Below, piece after piece: positions 24,471 through 37,042 of a stretch of 64,000 nucleotides of DNA (positions within the stretch are counted from its first letter, which is position 1; every line of letters starts with the position of its first letter). The DNA comes from Owenia fusiformis. Taxonomy: Eukaryota > Annelida > Polychaeta > Sabellida > Oweniidae. Where the stretch lies: NCBI GenBank assembly GCA_903813345.2, contig CAIIXF020000009.1:18751759-18815758 (forward strand), given 5' to 3'. The position numbers were made by a program, and so were the translations under genes. The notes under the pieces are model-generated. The model was not told the origin of the DNA. It saw only the letters and a list, made by a program, of their open reading frames with translations, and searched no databases.

Positions 24471-25106
24471 GTATTAAGGCTTTCAGAGGGCATGATATGT
24501 AGAACTTGTGGTATGAATGTGATATCCCAATGTAAAATTTAGTGATGTACCCTTGTGAAAGTGTATGCTGTATTTAATGCATGAAATAGCAGACTAATCA
24601 GTAATTATCTGACACCCATATTTAGATGACATGCATTTTGAAAATTTTAACCCACATAGTTTCGAAAAGAACACAAAGGTGATATGAGATCATGTTTTGC
24701 ACTTAACTGTAATTGGTTGTATTGTTAACATCTAACTTCTCTGAATATTGTCATTTATTTATTGAAGGTAAGAATAGGAAAACTTTAAATTTTTGAATTT
24801 GTTGAACTCATTGTAGTTTTGCCAAAAGTTAATCATATTTGTCTTAATGATTAATGTTTTTTTGCAATATTTTGATTTCTTTTCTGAATCTTGATTAGAA
24901 AACGATAACACATTACTTCAAAGCATTTAATTGCTTGGAAAAGATTGATAAAATAAATCATAATATTGCAAAATTAAGTTCATTTGTTTAAACATAAACC
25001 AACTTCTTATATGTCAGTGTTTTTGTACTTTAGAGAATATTTTACAATGTTTTTCACCTCACAAATGTTTGTCACATTACTGTATATACAATTTTACAGA
25101 TTTATG

Positions 25107-26105
25107 AGTGCCATTAATGTGTGTATGGTATGGTTGCTGTAACCATTCACGGCTTGGGCGCTATTACCATTTTTGCACAAATGGTATGAGTGCTATAAGT
25201 ACATGTATTTATGCACATATGGTGTGAGTGCTATAAGTATTTGTGTTCATATGGTGTGAGTACTAGAGTACATGTATTTATGCACATATGGTGTGAGTGC
25301 TATAAGTATTTGTGCTCATATGGTGTGAGTGCTATAAGTACATGTATTTATGCACATATGGTGTGAGTGCTATAAGTATTTGTGTTCATATGGTGTGAGT
25401 ACTAGAGTACATGTATTTATGCACATATGGTATGAGTGCTATAAGTATTTGTGCTCATATGGTGTGAGTGCTATAAGTACATGTATTTATGCACATATGG
25501 TGTGAGTGCTATAAGTACATGTATTTATGCACATATGGTATGAGTGCTATAAGTATTTGTGCTCATATGGTGTGAGTGCTATAAGTACATGTATTTATGC
25601 ACATATGGTGTGAGTGCTATAAGTACATGTATTTATGCACATATGGTGTGAGTGCTATAAGTATTTAGGCACATTTGGTATCGGTGCTGTAAGCATTTAT
25701 ATCCAAATGGCATGGATGCTGTAACCATTTATATACACATGGTATGGGTGTTTGTATGAGTGCTGGAACCATTTATGTACACATGTTATGGGTGCTGTAA
25801 GTTGTAACCATTTATACACACATGGTATGGGTGCTGTAACCATTTATACACACATGGTATGGGTGCTGTAACCATTTATACCCAAATGGTATAGGTGTTG
25901 GTATGGGTGCTGTAACCATTTACGTACACGTGGTATGGATGCTGTAACCATTTATACCCAAATGGTATGGGTGTTGGTATGGGTGCTGTAACCATTTATG
26001 TACACATGGTATGGATGCTGTAACAATTTATATCCAAATGGTATGGATGTTGATATGGGTGCTGTAACCATTTATCCGCACATGTATGAGTACTGTACCA
26101 TACCC
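25107..26105. repeat. 1-kb compound minisatellite just upstream of the IS6 exon
   Basis: The first half alternates units of about 38 bp (tataagtacatgtatttatg) and about 32 bp (tataagtatttgtgctcata), each ending tatggtgtgagtgc. The second half changes to a unit with acatggtatgggtgctgtaa and ccatttata. The shared core is tatggtrtgrgtgctrtaa. The array ends about 65 bp before the acceptor of the 26172 exon, close enough to overlap branch-point and polypyrimidine regions. Confidence 0.93.
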
Positions 26106-26171
26106 ATTTGTGCCCATCATAAGTGTAACAATATATTTGTTTGATATCAAAACACTACATTTTCATTTCAG

Positions 26172-26928
26172 ATTGGATCATTCTTTATGATCAACCTGTG
26201 CCTGGTTGTCATAGCAACACAATTCTCAGAGACAAAGCGTCGTGAAACTGAGCGAATGGCTCAAGAACGACGACGTTATCAATCTACGAGCACATTGGCC
26301 AGTAATTCTGAGCCTGGAGGCTGCTACAAAGAGATATTAAAATATATTGCTCACTTATTTCGTAAAGCTCGAAAAAAGATAGAAAAAAAAATAAAACAGT
26401 TACAAGGCAGACGGCAGCGTAAAGTAACGCCGGAACAAGCAATATCACTACGCCGTAAACGGAGTAAAAAGGATCATGGTATGCCGCGGACTGTACATTT
26501 ACATCATCATCACCATCATCATCACCACCATTATCACATAAGTAATGCTGAATCGAGCCCCCGTGCCCCTAGAGCCAGCCCAGAGGTCTCTGACATTGAC
26601 CCCCTGTCCTCCCCTAGGCGCCCTAATCATCTGGGGCTACCTGAGGGTAAGGCTAATCCATCCCCAGATGCGATACCCACCATATTATACACTGCCTCGG
26701 ATAACACCCTTAACCCGGATAATATAAACGTTGACCCAAAATTAAAATCACCCAATCATGTAGTGACTACAGTGTCAATCAGTCGAACTTCTAGTTTTAA
26801 TAACGGCAATGGGAAAAAATCCCCAATTCCACCTGAGGTTATTGCTGCCCGTAATGCTGCCCTAGTGGCAAGTAAGACAATGGTGCCTGAATATGATGTC
26901 AACAAATTACACCCCCCTATAGACACAG
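26172..26928 (+). CDS. Cav3: Cav3 exon: IS6, gating brake, poly-His I-II linker
   Basis: A 757-nt exon entering in phase 0 and ending in phase 1 (ATAGACACAG|gtaagt). Residues 1-20 complete IS6 ([20 protein letters not shown]), nearly identical to vertebrate Cav3. The motif [18 protein letters not shown] followed by a basic helix corresponds to the I-II linker gating brake, a helix-loop-helix that holds T-type channels closed. Further on is a ten-histidine run plus YH, then [14 protein letters not shown], both shared with vertebrate Cav3.1 (poly-His then RAPRASPE). The last ~120 residues are low-complexity cytoplasmic linker, rich in Ser/Pro/Asn. A frame-internal ATG at 26187 exists but is not a start. 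Confidence 0.97.
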
Positions 26929-28353
26929 GTAAGTGATGGTATCCCATTATGCATACATATTTTACCCATAATGCATGAGTGTCAGCAGACAAATAACATT
27001 CTCAAGTTCTCTGATAAAGAAAGCTGATATAGCATGTGGCCAATATTGAAACATAGAAAATATTTAACTTAATCTATAATAATGCAAATTCACTAAAAAT
27101 GTTTCACACTAATTAATGCTTTAATGCTATTCATCAATACCATTGGTCTAATTTACATGCATATGTGGTATATTGTGGTTAGTGAGACATTGCATGTTTG
27201 GTTACTTACAAGCACAATCATGCATCATTCATTATCATTCAGGTACATTTTCTAAAAATATCACAATATGATTCAAAGATCAAGATTCAACCATTTTTCA
27301 CAATGTCACTTGAAGGAGGATTGGCTCCCAGAGTGCAACATCGATATTCTGTCCCATATATGGAGATGTGATTCAAAATTTTCAAACAGCTCCCATTTTG
27401 TTCATTTCAACATTTGAATCGTGAATTTTGGTCTTATTTTCTAAACGAAAAATTCCAAAACTCACAAGAGATGATGAAAAACAAATTCACAGTTTAATAT
27501 CTCACATTTTTTCTAATATTCTAATATTATTACAATCATAATCATAATTTTTCTTCTTAGATTAAAAATAACAATATATTTCCTTGTAGCACTTAGTACG
27601 CTCATTCTCACAATTCACAAAGATAATGCTATCTGATTCTTGTCATCGATGCTTATTTCACTACATTTTCCTAAAATTTGCATGATTTTTTGTTCTTTCT
27701 ATGCAATTCAGAGTATTGACTCCTGATTCCTTATTTTTTCACTCCTATTTCCACTCATTTTAAGAATGGGCCAAACAACATTTTAGGTAGAGCTTCGTGT
27801 GCATTGTATCAACTAATTCATCAATATAATTCTACAGTGTTAAACTAATCTGAATATCTTGCATGATTCAATCTTTTCATAAGACAGGCATGTACTGGAT
27901 GTCCAAAAAGATTTGGTATCTAATTTGTAGAATATGCTGGATATTTCCACTAAATGGTTTAATTCTTTAAGATATAAGTATTAAAATTAAGTGAAATAAT
28001 GATTATATTTATCAAATTAGGGGCTCTTATTCTACAATTTGGCATAAACATCAGTATTTTGGGTTCATTATATAATTATCATTCATAATTATAATTCAGC
28101 ATCAGAAGTGACAGACTTTCTGGACACCCTGTAATTAATCTAGAAATGCAGATTGATTCATTCACTAGCTATCATACAAAACATAGAGCACTTATATTAT
28201 ATAAGACCTTAGATTCATTTTAACCATTGTGATATTCTGTAGTAGTATTCTTTTGATCAGTGATTGTCTAGCACAGTACCCTTGTTTGTAGCCATTTTAT
28301 TTTGTTGTCATGACGATCATTTCCGCACCCGCCATCTTGTTTTTCTGTTTCAG
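26929..28353. other. intron in the I-II linker region
   Basis: Holds the 237-bp MITE at 27895-28131 and a possible minus-strand fragment of the dispersed repeat near 27720. No exon is recognised. The acceptor is tttttctgtttcag. Confidence 0.7.
27895..28131. mobile_element. 237-bp TA-flanked MITE
   Basis: Begins ctggatgtccaaaaaga and ends tctttctgg/tctggacaccctg-type complement (tttctggacaccctg), with TA on each side. It has no coding capacity. The inverted ends resemble those of the elements at 5356 and 52286, pointing to a Tc1/mariner-type transposase. Confidence 0.75.
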
Positions 28354-28569
28354 GAGGTGTTATTACTGAACACCTTTATATGGATATTTTAGGTGGTGGC
28401 GGGATTGGTACAGAGTGCCGGGTCCCCACACCCTCGCTCGCGTGCACTACTGCAGACTATGACTCCCACCACAGCCATTGCTCACACTCAGAATATGATT
28501 GGTCAGATTCAGACGATGATGTCGTCAAGTGGAAATCAGAAGAGGTTGAGATTCCAAAACGTCCCCCTG
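28354..28569 (+). CDS. Cav3: Cav3 exon: acidic part of the I-II linker
   Basis: A 216-nt exon in phase 1 to 1 between tttctgtttcag and CCCCCTG|gtaggt, joining the 26172 exon as GGVITEHLYMDILGGG. It encodes 72 residues of cytoplasmic linker including a Cys/His-containing stretch (CTTADYDSHHSHCSHSEYD) and an acidic cluster (WSDSDDDVVKWKSEE). Vertebrate Cav3 linkers have a similar acidic region before domain II, but identity is low. The call rests on phase continuity, good sites and the open frame. Because it is phase-symmetric, it could be skipped without breaking the frame. Confidence 0.88.
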
Positions 28570-28739
28570 GTAGGTAGAAAATAAAAGAGATATTTTTCAA
28601 TATATTATTGTTTATTTATATCTAACTGTTTATTCGAAATTTCACATGGTACACTATTATATTTCTTTTTGCATCTATTCTCAACTGCTTGATATGAATG
28701 TTTGTTCTATTGGGAATATTCACTTGTTAGAAGTGTCAC

Positions 28740-30115
28740 CCATTCAAACCAGAACAACGGCAACGCCAAAGCGTAGCGAATCCCATCGAACAGAAATGGC
28801 TGGCATTTTTACAAACGAAATATATAGCAAACATCATAAAACAACACACCAGAAAGGCCACCATTTTCAAAATGGTTGCTCACTAGCCAAGTTGTCATCA
28901 GAAGAAATAATATGCTTTTAAGTAGCCACCTATAAAATCTTTAAAAATCGCATACATGTACTTGTAAAATAACACACATAAAAATGGTGGCCATTTTTCA
29001 AAATGACTGACTACTCCCCAAAGTTTTATTAGACAATGTGCCATGCTTAAAGTATTCACATATCAAATATGAACAAAATTGCTCCACTACTTTTCGAGTT
29101 ATAGTAAAAAATGTAAAAATAACAGCCATTTTTATAAAATGGCTGCCTACTATCTGAAGTGTCATGAGACAGTGTGCAAGGCTCATGAGTATTCACATAT
29201 CAAATATGACCAAATCGCTTCACTACTTTTCGAGTTATAGTAAAAAACATAAAAATGGTGACCATTTTTATCAAAATGGCCACCTACTACCCAAAGTGTC
29301 ATTAGACAGTGTGCCATGCTTATAGTATTCACATATGAAATATGAAACATACCAAATATGAACAAAATCGCTTCACTACTTTTCGAGTTATAGTAAAATA
29401 CGTTAAAATGGCGGCCATTTTTCAAATTTTTTTTCAAAATGGCCGCATTCTACCAAAAGTGTCATAAGACGGTGTGCCATGCTTATAGTATTCACATACC
29501 AAATATGAACAAAATCGCTCCACTACTTTTCGAGTTATAGTAATAACCGTTAAAATGGTGGCCATTTTGAAAAATGGCCGCCTTCTACCAAAAGTGTCTT
29601 TAGGCAGTGTGCAATGCTTATAGTATTCACATACCAAATATGAACAAAATCGCTCCACTACTTTTCGAGTTATAGCAAAAATCGTAAAATAACGAATAAA
29701 GGCCGCCATTTTTCAAGATGGCTGCCATGTGCTTCTTTAATGTCTACATTTATAGCTTTACTAATGTCCTTCATAATTTTTTTACATTTAAAACATATTG
29801 CTATTACAGTTTTACATATTGCACCTAAATTACTGTAAAATCGGCACTAAAATGGCCGCCATTTTAAATTGAGTGGCCACTTTGAAAATCGGCTTTCGAG
29901 CAGAACTTCTACCCCCATAGGGTATATGTGTACAAAATATGAACAAAATCGGGCCAACGGTATTTGAGTTATCGCCCGGACGGACAGACGAACGGACGGA
30001 CGGACGGACGGACGGACGGATGTACGTACGGACGGATGTACGTACAGGCGGACGGACGGAGGCGTTCCCTATATCCCTCCGAACTTCGTTCGATGGGATA
30101 ATAACAAATATGAAC
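28740..30115. repeat. ~145-bp tandem modules ending in a ggac microsatellite
   Basis: Five to six modules of about 135-155 bp, each with an aaaatggcggccattttt-like segment and then atatgaacaaaatcgctcc plus acttttcgagttatag. The final module diverges and runs into a (ggac)n tract at 29980-30055, then ccctccgaacttcgttcgat. The left margin has atcccatcgaac near 28780 and the right end is its inverted counterpart, gttcgatgggata, so the whole may be one inserted element. No transposase frame is visible. Confidence 0.8.
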
Positions 30116-32518
30116 ACATACTGAAAGTATTAAAAAAATATTCAAATATAAGAAGAGCAACTTAATTATTTTGTTTTCTGACCAGGGACAGGATAGAATA
30201 TGACATGATTCCGGTTCATTGGACCTGACCTAACATCTCCCACCTAACAACCCATTAATGTTAACCAATCAGAACCATTTATAATACCAGTGTCCCAATC
30301 CTAGAGATGGACGTTCTTTAATTGACTTTTGCAAGACTTTGACCTTTCCTACACTCATTGAATTAGAGATAATTAATGGATCACACCTATATTCAATCAA
30401 ATTTTGTCAAACGATCATAACACTACATTTTCCGCTTATTATTATTAGTATTCATTTCACATTCAAAATCACTTATTTTATTAGCATCCCGATCATAAAA
30501 TTAACTGAAATATTCAGAGGGTTTTGAATCTGTGCCATATTGCTGAAATAAATGGGCAGATTTCTGGTGCTCATGTACCTATGGAATATATATGTCCCTG
30601 TTACACTCTCATAGACCAGTTAAAATGTTACGTGCAGTTGCCACCGTTACGTGACAAGGTGAGGATGGGACAAGAACCAATAAATGGAAATATTGTCAGT
30701 CATTTGATGATGTCACAGCAACAGAGCACAACATGGAGATACATTTGAAACATAAGATTATTATATGAATGTAATACAGGAATGCAGTATTCAAGCACAT
30801 ATAAGGGATATGAGCTTAGATCTACTTGTATAAGATATTCACTGGATTAATTTGAACTGCCTGTGTGGCTTGACAGTTTTATCAAACAGGATCAATCAAC
30901 CAGATTCGCTGAAGATTACCATGAATCCTCATAGGCCAGCTACACTACACTACACTACATATACATTAACATTAACATTTATATGTATATATACCTATAT
31001 ATTGTAGTTAAAATATTAAAAAGGGTAGCCATGAAAAACATTTGAGGGGTCATTGCTCATATGCAAAATTGAATGGAGAGTGAACAGTTTATTGAAAAAT
31101 GAAAATCCCAGTAGTTCATTGAAATTGAAGAGAAATTGTATCACAATGTATTTAATTAAGAAGAGCCCAGTAGTTATAAAATTAATTTAAGGAAATGGAC
31201 TTTGATGTAATCTTGAAGAAAATGTTTGATTTTGGTGCATTTTATCATTTTAATGGTCAGATTCACACTTGATTCCTCATAAATCTGTTATAGATTATCT
31301 TTTTATTTCTACTCTAATCAGGAATGTTCAATAAATTCTTGTAATGATTTCACAAAGTTCTATGATTTTTCTGTCATTATAGGATTAAAAATGAATTTTC
31401 ATTTCATAAAAAATGCTGATCTGATTTTTTGCCTGATAACAGATTGATTGATGTTAAACGAAAACATGATTTCCAAGTGGTTATCCTATGTGTTAAATCT
31501 CACCATCTGAGGTTTTAAAATGCAAAATTCACGTAAATAGAGAGGAAATACCAAGAAATAAAGAAAACAAGTAATCAGTTGCAACTCTAAATTATACAGA
31601 AATTCAGTTAAATGTTGCACTTCTTCCAAATTTTAGAGAGAAATGTGGAGAAATTAGGAAGAGCAGAAGGATGTTTTTCTCATAGGTTGCAAACTTCCCG
31701 CTATGATTACATCAATCTAAAAGTCTGGAATCACTTTTATCTCAAAATACGATTTTGCGTATAAATTTAAGACAAAACTATGCAAAGAATGTTCAACCGA
31801 GCAGATTAAGTGCACATTTTTATATCGTAGTTATGAAATCAGACGCTATATTAAGTAAATATCTTCATTTGGTCTTGGAAATTTAGTTACTTCGATGTTA
31901 CCTGTATTAGTTATAATCAGGACCAAGGTCAGCCAATTGTAAATACCCATGGCCCTTTAATATGAAAGCTGAGGGCAGTCAAGTTAAGCACATCTGGAGA
32001 AAATAGCTTTTTACAAAGTTCCTTTTTTGTATACTTTCACAGTTAACTCCTTAGGTTCTTTCTGGCTTTTCTTGAAAATGTCTCAATCTACAGTGTATGT
32101 CCAGTTTAAATGAATCTTATACATGTAACTCTTTTTTTAAGTTATTAAAGGCAGAATCAGATCTATGGGGGTGACAAAATTACAAGCAACATGTACACTT
32201 GACCTACCAATCTATTCCTTCCAATCTCAAATACAATATCTCCCAAAAGATTCATGATATGTTATAAATTGGTGAAGTTAAAATGGATTCAAAGTGCAAA
32301 AATCAGTGAAAAATGTTTAAATGCTCCCAAATAATTATAGAAAAATGATACATTATTGTAAAAATCTTTAGTTTTCCTGAAATAAAGTGTACACTTTTGG
32401 GATTTTTAGAAAATAGACATGAAAAGGAATGAAATAAGCCAGAAATATTCTAAAAAAATTTGTGAGGCTGCTCGTTAGATCTGATTCTCTCTTTAATTAC
32501 TCTATTCTATATTTGTAG
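30116..32518. other. intron before the IIS1 exon
   Basis: Includes dispersed-repeat copies at about 31500-31680 and 32300-32460 and a short ctaca/cattaa microsatellite near 30940-30980. No coding exon is recognised. It ends at acceptor ttctatatttgtag. Confidence 0.65.
31500..31680 (+). repeat. old dispersed intronic repeat, one copy
   Basis: Contains gaggaaataccaagaaataaa, then aattatacagaaattcagtt and cttcttccaaattttagaga, in the family order. It differs from other copies by many substitutions, as expected of an old inactive family. Confidence 0.6.
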
Positions 32519-32640
32519 GGTGCTGGAGTATATTTCAAGACAAAATCAAAATTTGTGTCGATCACAGATTTTTCCAACGTGGTATCCTGATAGCCATTTT
32601 GATCAACACCCTTAGCATGGGAATAGAGTACCACAATCAG
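32519..32640 (+). CDS. Cav3: Cav3 exon: start of domain II, IIS1
   Basis: A 122-nt exon in phase 1 to 0, between atatttgtag and CACAATCAG|gtatgt. The translation GCWSIFQDKIKICVDHRFFQ is followed by the IIS1 helix [20 protein letters not shown], which is nearly identical to vertebrate Cav3 ([20 protein letters not shown]). It marks the end of the I-II linker and the beginning of the second repeat. The next exon joins in phase 0 with PETLTKVLEYSNYFF. Confidence 0.97.
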
Positions 32641-35600
32641 GTATGTATGGGTCTAGCAGGTCATTCCTCAATTCAGTGTCATGAATTGTGATTTGTGTTA
32701 AGGTGTATTGTATGATATAACTGACATTAAGGCCCCATGTGTGAACCACTTATATTAGATCACCATTTGCATCAGGGGGATCTTAAAGGTTCATATACTG
32801 TATACTGCAAATAACGTATTGCTTCAAGGACCCATGCAAAGCAGTCAAATGACAATATCTCCAAAACTTAAGGATAAGGATTAATCTGGGGGATTAATAC
32901 AGTATATTGGAACAGTGTTAATCAATTCTTTATGCCTGGGCTATTATTTGATTCTTTGGTACAACATTCTTTGACCTATCTGATAATTAGAATTTTAGAT
33001 TGAGTTGAATTTCTATTTTACGCAGTATATGTTGATCATGAGAGTTCTCACTCACTAACAAGGTACATTATGAATAATGTTGAAATTCAGACAAAATATC
33101 TGTTTTAAGTGGATTGAATTACGATTGATGATTCAGAATACACATACTCAATTTATTTTTCTAATTTCGCTGGAGCTGTTATATAACTACTAGCAATTAT
33201 ATACTGAGTGAATCCCGTGCTAAGTTCTGCGATGAAAAAGTCATTTAACCCAGTGTGATTTGAACTCACACCCTTTCATTAAGTTCAATGCTCTACCATG
33301 TTTAAAATAACTCTTCCAGGATCTCTTCAATATGTCTCTAAATTATTAAAGAAGTTACGTTTCTTGAATCACCCTAAAATTCAGAGCCTGTCTAATTCCT
33401 CTCTATTTAGCTCCAATTCTTCTCTCATCGCATAACTACTTTAATATTAAACATATAGAGGGCGCTTTGAATGTGAATCAGTCGTGAAATGCATGGTAAA
33501 TTTCTAACATGGATCTTGAAATGTAAAAAAACATAGAACCTAAATTTGTTAAAAAACAGGTTTCCATCTATGTTTTATTCATTCAAGATCCTGCAGAGCT
33601 ATAAACATATCAAGGTCAAGGTCAAGGTAATCCGCTATCTTCATCATTCTGTTCACGATCGATCGATAAAAAACATCAATGGACTTGAGATTAGCTAGGG
33701 AGTGAGGTATTTTCAGAATTGATAGGAGCGTTTTGTTATTTTTGTGTGTCCTTGTATAAACAGGAGGTTAACAAGAAGCCAGAAGAATACCTCAAAAAGT
33801 ATACAATATAAAAAATACAAATAATGCATCTAATGTACAAGAATGCAGACTTGAATAAATTAAAGGTCTAATCTGTTGTTTGCTTTTGCATTGACATACT
33901 TATACTCACGTTTCTGTTTGGCAACTTGCAATATGTTTTAGCAAAGGGACTGAGAGAAATCAATAAAAGATATATATATATTATTGGGTTGTATGATTTT
34001 CAAATTGTCTGCTTCCATGCTGTTGGCTGTTACTCAATTCTTAAGATGATTAAATGTCACTAAATGTATTAGAATTGATAAATGTTTTGTCACAATACCC
34101 GTAATTTACAAAAATTGTACTTTAGAATGCAATCAGGCTCATCTTGATAACCATGGAAAATAATGATTTCTTAGATTTGTAAAATTTTCCTATTATTCCA
34201 TGTATGTCACTATGTCATGAAGATTCAATTTTTTTATCAAATCTTAAATTATTTCCAAAATTCAGAAATGTGGTGATAGATATACCAGTTCTTCATCTAA
34301 TATTTATGTTGTTTTGATAATTTCAAGAACTAACTTGAAATGATAAAACATTCTTTGAATGGTGTCAGCTTCTTAATAAGATTTCCCTCTGTAAGATTTG
34401 TTGGCAAGTTTGCATAAATAGCTGTCTATTAAATGTCATTTTGACCGCAGATACCAGTCCGCCAGAAAAAAAAAATCATTTTTAAAAGTATACTTTAGAA
34501 TGGAAATTGAGGCAAAGTGCAAGAAATACTTTAAACTGACATGAAGTCCACACTCTAAATTGTAGAAATCTCAGAAATTCATGGAGTTCATTCAAATTTT
34601 ATAGAAAAATTACAAGAAATAATAATCGTGAGCAGACGGACATTTTGATCAAAGAAAGTCTGAAGATTCATGTTCAGACAGTGTCATATCAATTGGGATC
34701 TTGAACGTCAAATAGGATTATGTTGACAATAAACAGACATTTCACATTAAATTCTATAGCTTAGCACTAGCAAATGAATTGATTTTTATTATATTATGAA
34801 GAATTGTTTTAGATTTAAGTTAATTTGTTGTATAGGATATTATTAAATATTTTTCAAATAAAGCTCTACTTTTGACAATGCAAATGAACTGAACATTATA
34901 ATTGTATACTTTAGATAGGGTTAATTTGGTGATTTTGCCATTTTTGGCATATTGGTGGCTTTTTGATTTGGCGGGCACTAGGGACATGGACATTGGTATG
35001 ATGCCACAATATACATAGTATACACTCGAACAAAATACAAATTGTTACACCTATTCCTTCTCCAAATTTAAGCGGGCGCCAAATTAACCTGTGACTGTCA
35101 ATAACTAGACCCTTTCCTCTCAATAACTTAATTGTACGTTTAATGATTTTTTAAAAACAATATAATTGACCTTTACTCCAATCGCAAAATATAATTGATT
35201 ATATGTGTGGGCATCATCAATATATTGACCTTCTCTCTACAAGCCTCTGTCATCTTCGTTATTGATTCACAAAACTTCTTTGGTGCTATCTTCTTACGAT
35301 TTTTTAAGACTTTGAAATGTGAATGACCGACTCTTCTGTAATAACATATAGAGTTCTTAAGATGTGTGAAAATCTCATTTCTGAATGATCGATAACTTCC
35401 TGCTAAGGATGTATTGTAATTATTGTTGTGGTCAGATTTCCTTGCTGAGGAAGTAAGACGTTCATGGTCATCGTAAAATTGTTCCGTGAAGATAAAGGTA
35501 TATTGTTATCAGCCCACTGGTTATTATGATTTTCATGATCATACTGCTCTCCTATTCAAGTCAACATGTATGAAAGTCATCCTTTGAAATGTGCAATTAA

Positions 35601-36402
35601 GTAAAAAAGAGCCAAAGACTGAAATATATAAATGATCATAAAGGCACATTAAATACCCTGAGCTTGACGGGTTAGGATCAAAATTCTACACTCTGAAGAT
35701 TTTGCTTTGGCAAAATCTGATGTCACTGGCATCTTATTAGAGTTCAAAAATGAAATGAATGTCAGGTATAAAAAGGCATATGACATCATTGTTGTGATTA
35801 ACCAATCAGATGTGGGGCTGGTTTTTGTGGGACACATATTCTACGGCTTCTGATTTTAAAGGCAAGATGAAAGAATTGTCTCTTGTTGAAAATGTGTAGA
35901 TGTAGTTTTCTTTTTGAGATGTACAGTCATACTCAATACAAATGATACATGGACATACTACTGTAGTAAAGTGTAGTGTAGATTGTGTAATAAGAAGCTC
36001 ATAGATGTACATAGCTTTACCAATCACGTATATACATGTAGCTCTAAAATCAAAAGATTATGCCTTATTAAGAGAGACATATGGAGATGAATTGTTGTTG
36101 TTTTCTTATCGTGTGTGTCATTTACATATCCATTCGTTAAAACACATGTTATCATTACTTTATCGTTTCAATTATTCTTCATACTTACATGAACTAAAAT
36201 AATAATTTAAATCCGAAACAATTTCTTTTTTCTGAGCAAAATTAATTGTGTTTAGACATTTCAAACCACATGCATGGTGCTTAGCTTCATGAGGAAACTT
36301 GTTTTGTTCAGAGAAAAAGAAATTGTTTATGATTTACATTTGAACGCCCACAGAATGAATTCACAAAATCATAAACAATTGTTATTTTTCAATGCATTCC
36401 AG
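32641..36402. other. intron within domain II
   Basis: Contains a tRNA-like SINE piece (33190-33305), dispersed-repeat copies at about 33370-33440 (minus) and 34495-34625 (plus), and otherwise unremarkable AT-rich sequence. Small open frames such as 34911-35123 show no recognisable domain. Confidence 0.6.
33190..33305 (-). repeat. tRNA-derived SINE remnant
   Basis: On the minus strand, ggtagagcattgaactt is followed by gtgtgagttcaaatcacac. This resembles the end of a tRNA D-arm, an anticodon arm and a T-arm (ttcaaat loop with a nearly paired stem), closest in style to tRNA-Lys. The 5' tRNA half and acceptor stem are not convincing, so it is read as a SINE relic rather than a working tRNA gene. 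Confidence 0.5.
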
Positions 36403-36554
36403 CCTGAGACCCTGACCAAGGTCCTTGAGTACAGTAACTACTTCTTCAGTGGTCTTTTCTGCTTGGAGATGTTGATGAAGCTGGTTGCTGAGGGTCTCTT
36501 TGGCTATGTCAGCAATGGATTCAATCTGTTTGATGCAATTATTGTAATACTCAG
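36403..36554 (+). CDS. Cav3: Cav3 exon: IIS2-S3
   Basis: A 152-nt exon in phase 0 to 2, between aatgcattccag and ATACTCAG|gtaaga. It encodes PETLTKVLEYSNYFFSGLFC then LEMLMKLVAEGLFGYVSNG and FNLFDAIIVIL, covering IIS2 and the start of IIS3. LEMLxKL and the FNxFDxxIV pattern are standard for voltage-sensor repeats and align with vertebrate Cav3 (ALEMLLKLLVYGPFGYI, YNIFDGVIVV). The glutamate in CLEM is the usual S2 charge-transfer-region acidic residue. The frame upstream of the acceptor is also open but lacks similarity and is read as intron. Confidence 0.96.
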
Positions 36555-36742
36555 GTAAGAGTAAGTTCTTTGCAAGCTTGATAAAAACACCAAAAATATC
36601 AAAAACGCATGCATGGGACTGCAATTTGGGAAAATTCATTCTTTGTGTTACCTCTGGTTTTGCAATATTATTACAATGTGGAAATTAAAATTTATCGACC
36701 ATGGATTTAAAAAAATTTCAATAAATGAAACATGCATATTCA

Positions 36743-36935
36743 AACACCTCTCCAAATCAAACACCTCTCAATGTGAACAATGTTTGACAGTCCCAATGTG
36801 AACAATGTTTGACAGTCCCAATGTGAACAATGTTTGACAGTCCCATTGTGAACAATGTTTGACAGTCCCAATGTGAACAATGTTTGACAGTCCCAATGTG
36901 AACAATGTTTGACAGTCCCAATGTGCTATCTCCCA
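36743..36935. repeat. 26-bp minisatellite
   Basis: About six copies of a 26-bp unit containing aatgtgaacaatgtttgaca followed by gtccc, preceded by two degenerate caaacacctctc copies. It lies in the 488-bp intron between the IIS2-S3 and IIS3-S5 exons. The minus-strand open frame across it is an artefact of the repeat. Confidence 0.92.
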
Positions 36936-37042
36936 TATTAAGAAACTTTGAAATATGAACACCTGCTTATCTGAACACTTTTGATGTTTTAATTAGACAT
37001 GTTTTACTGTATTTAATGAATCAATGTGGCTTTTCTCTCCAG

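Larger units (their letters stand above)
23248..26171. other. intron before the IS6 / I-II linker exon
   Basis: Contains a dispersed-repeat copy (about 23290-23440), the cataatcattgaa repeat block (24165-24470) and the 1-kb minisatellite 25107-26105. Nothing coding is recognised. The acceptor is tttcatttcag. Confidence 0.7.

Noticed and set aside
29830-30160. Arg/Ser/Val-rich frames on both strands
   Set aside because: Generated by the (ggac)n microsatellite and its flanks.
33246-33300. A functional tRNA gene
   Set aside because: T-arm-like and D-arm-like parts only. No acceptor stem and a poor anticodon stem.
36274-36402. Upstream extension of the IIS2-S3 exon
   Set aside because: No similarity to Cav3 before PETLTKV, and a good acceptor at 36401-36402 matches the phase-0 end of the IIS1 exon.
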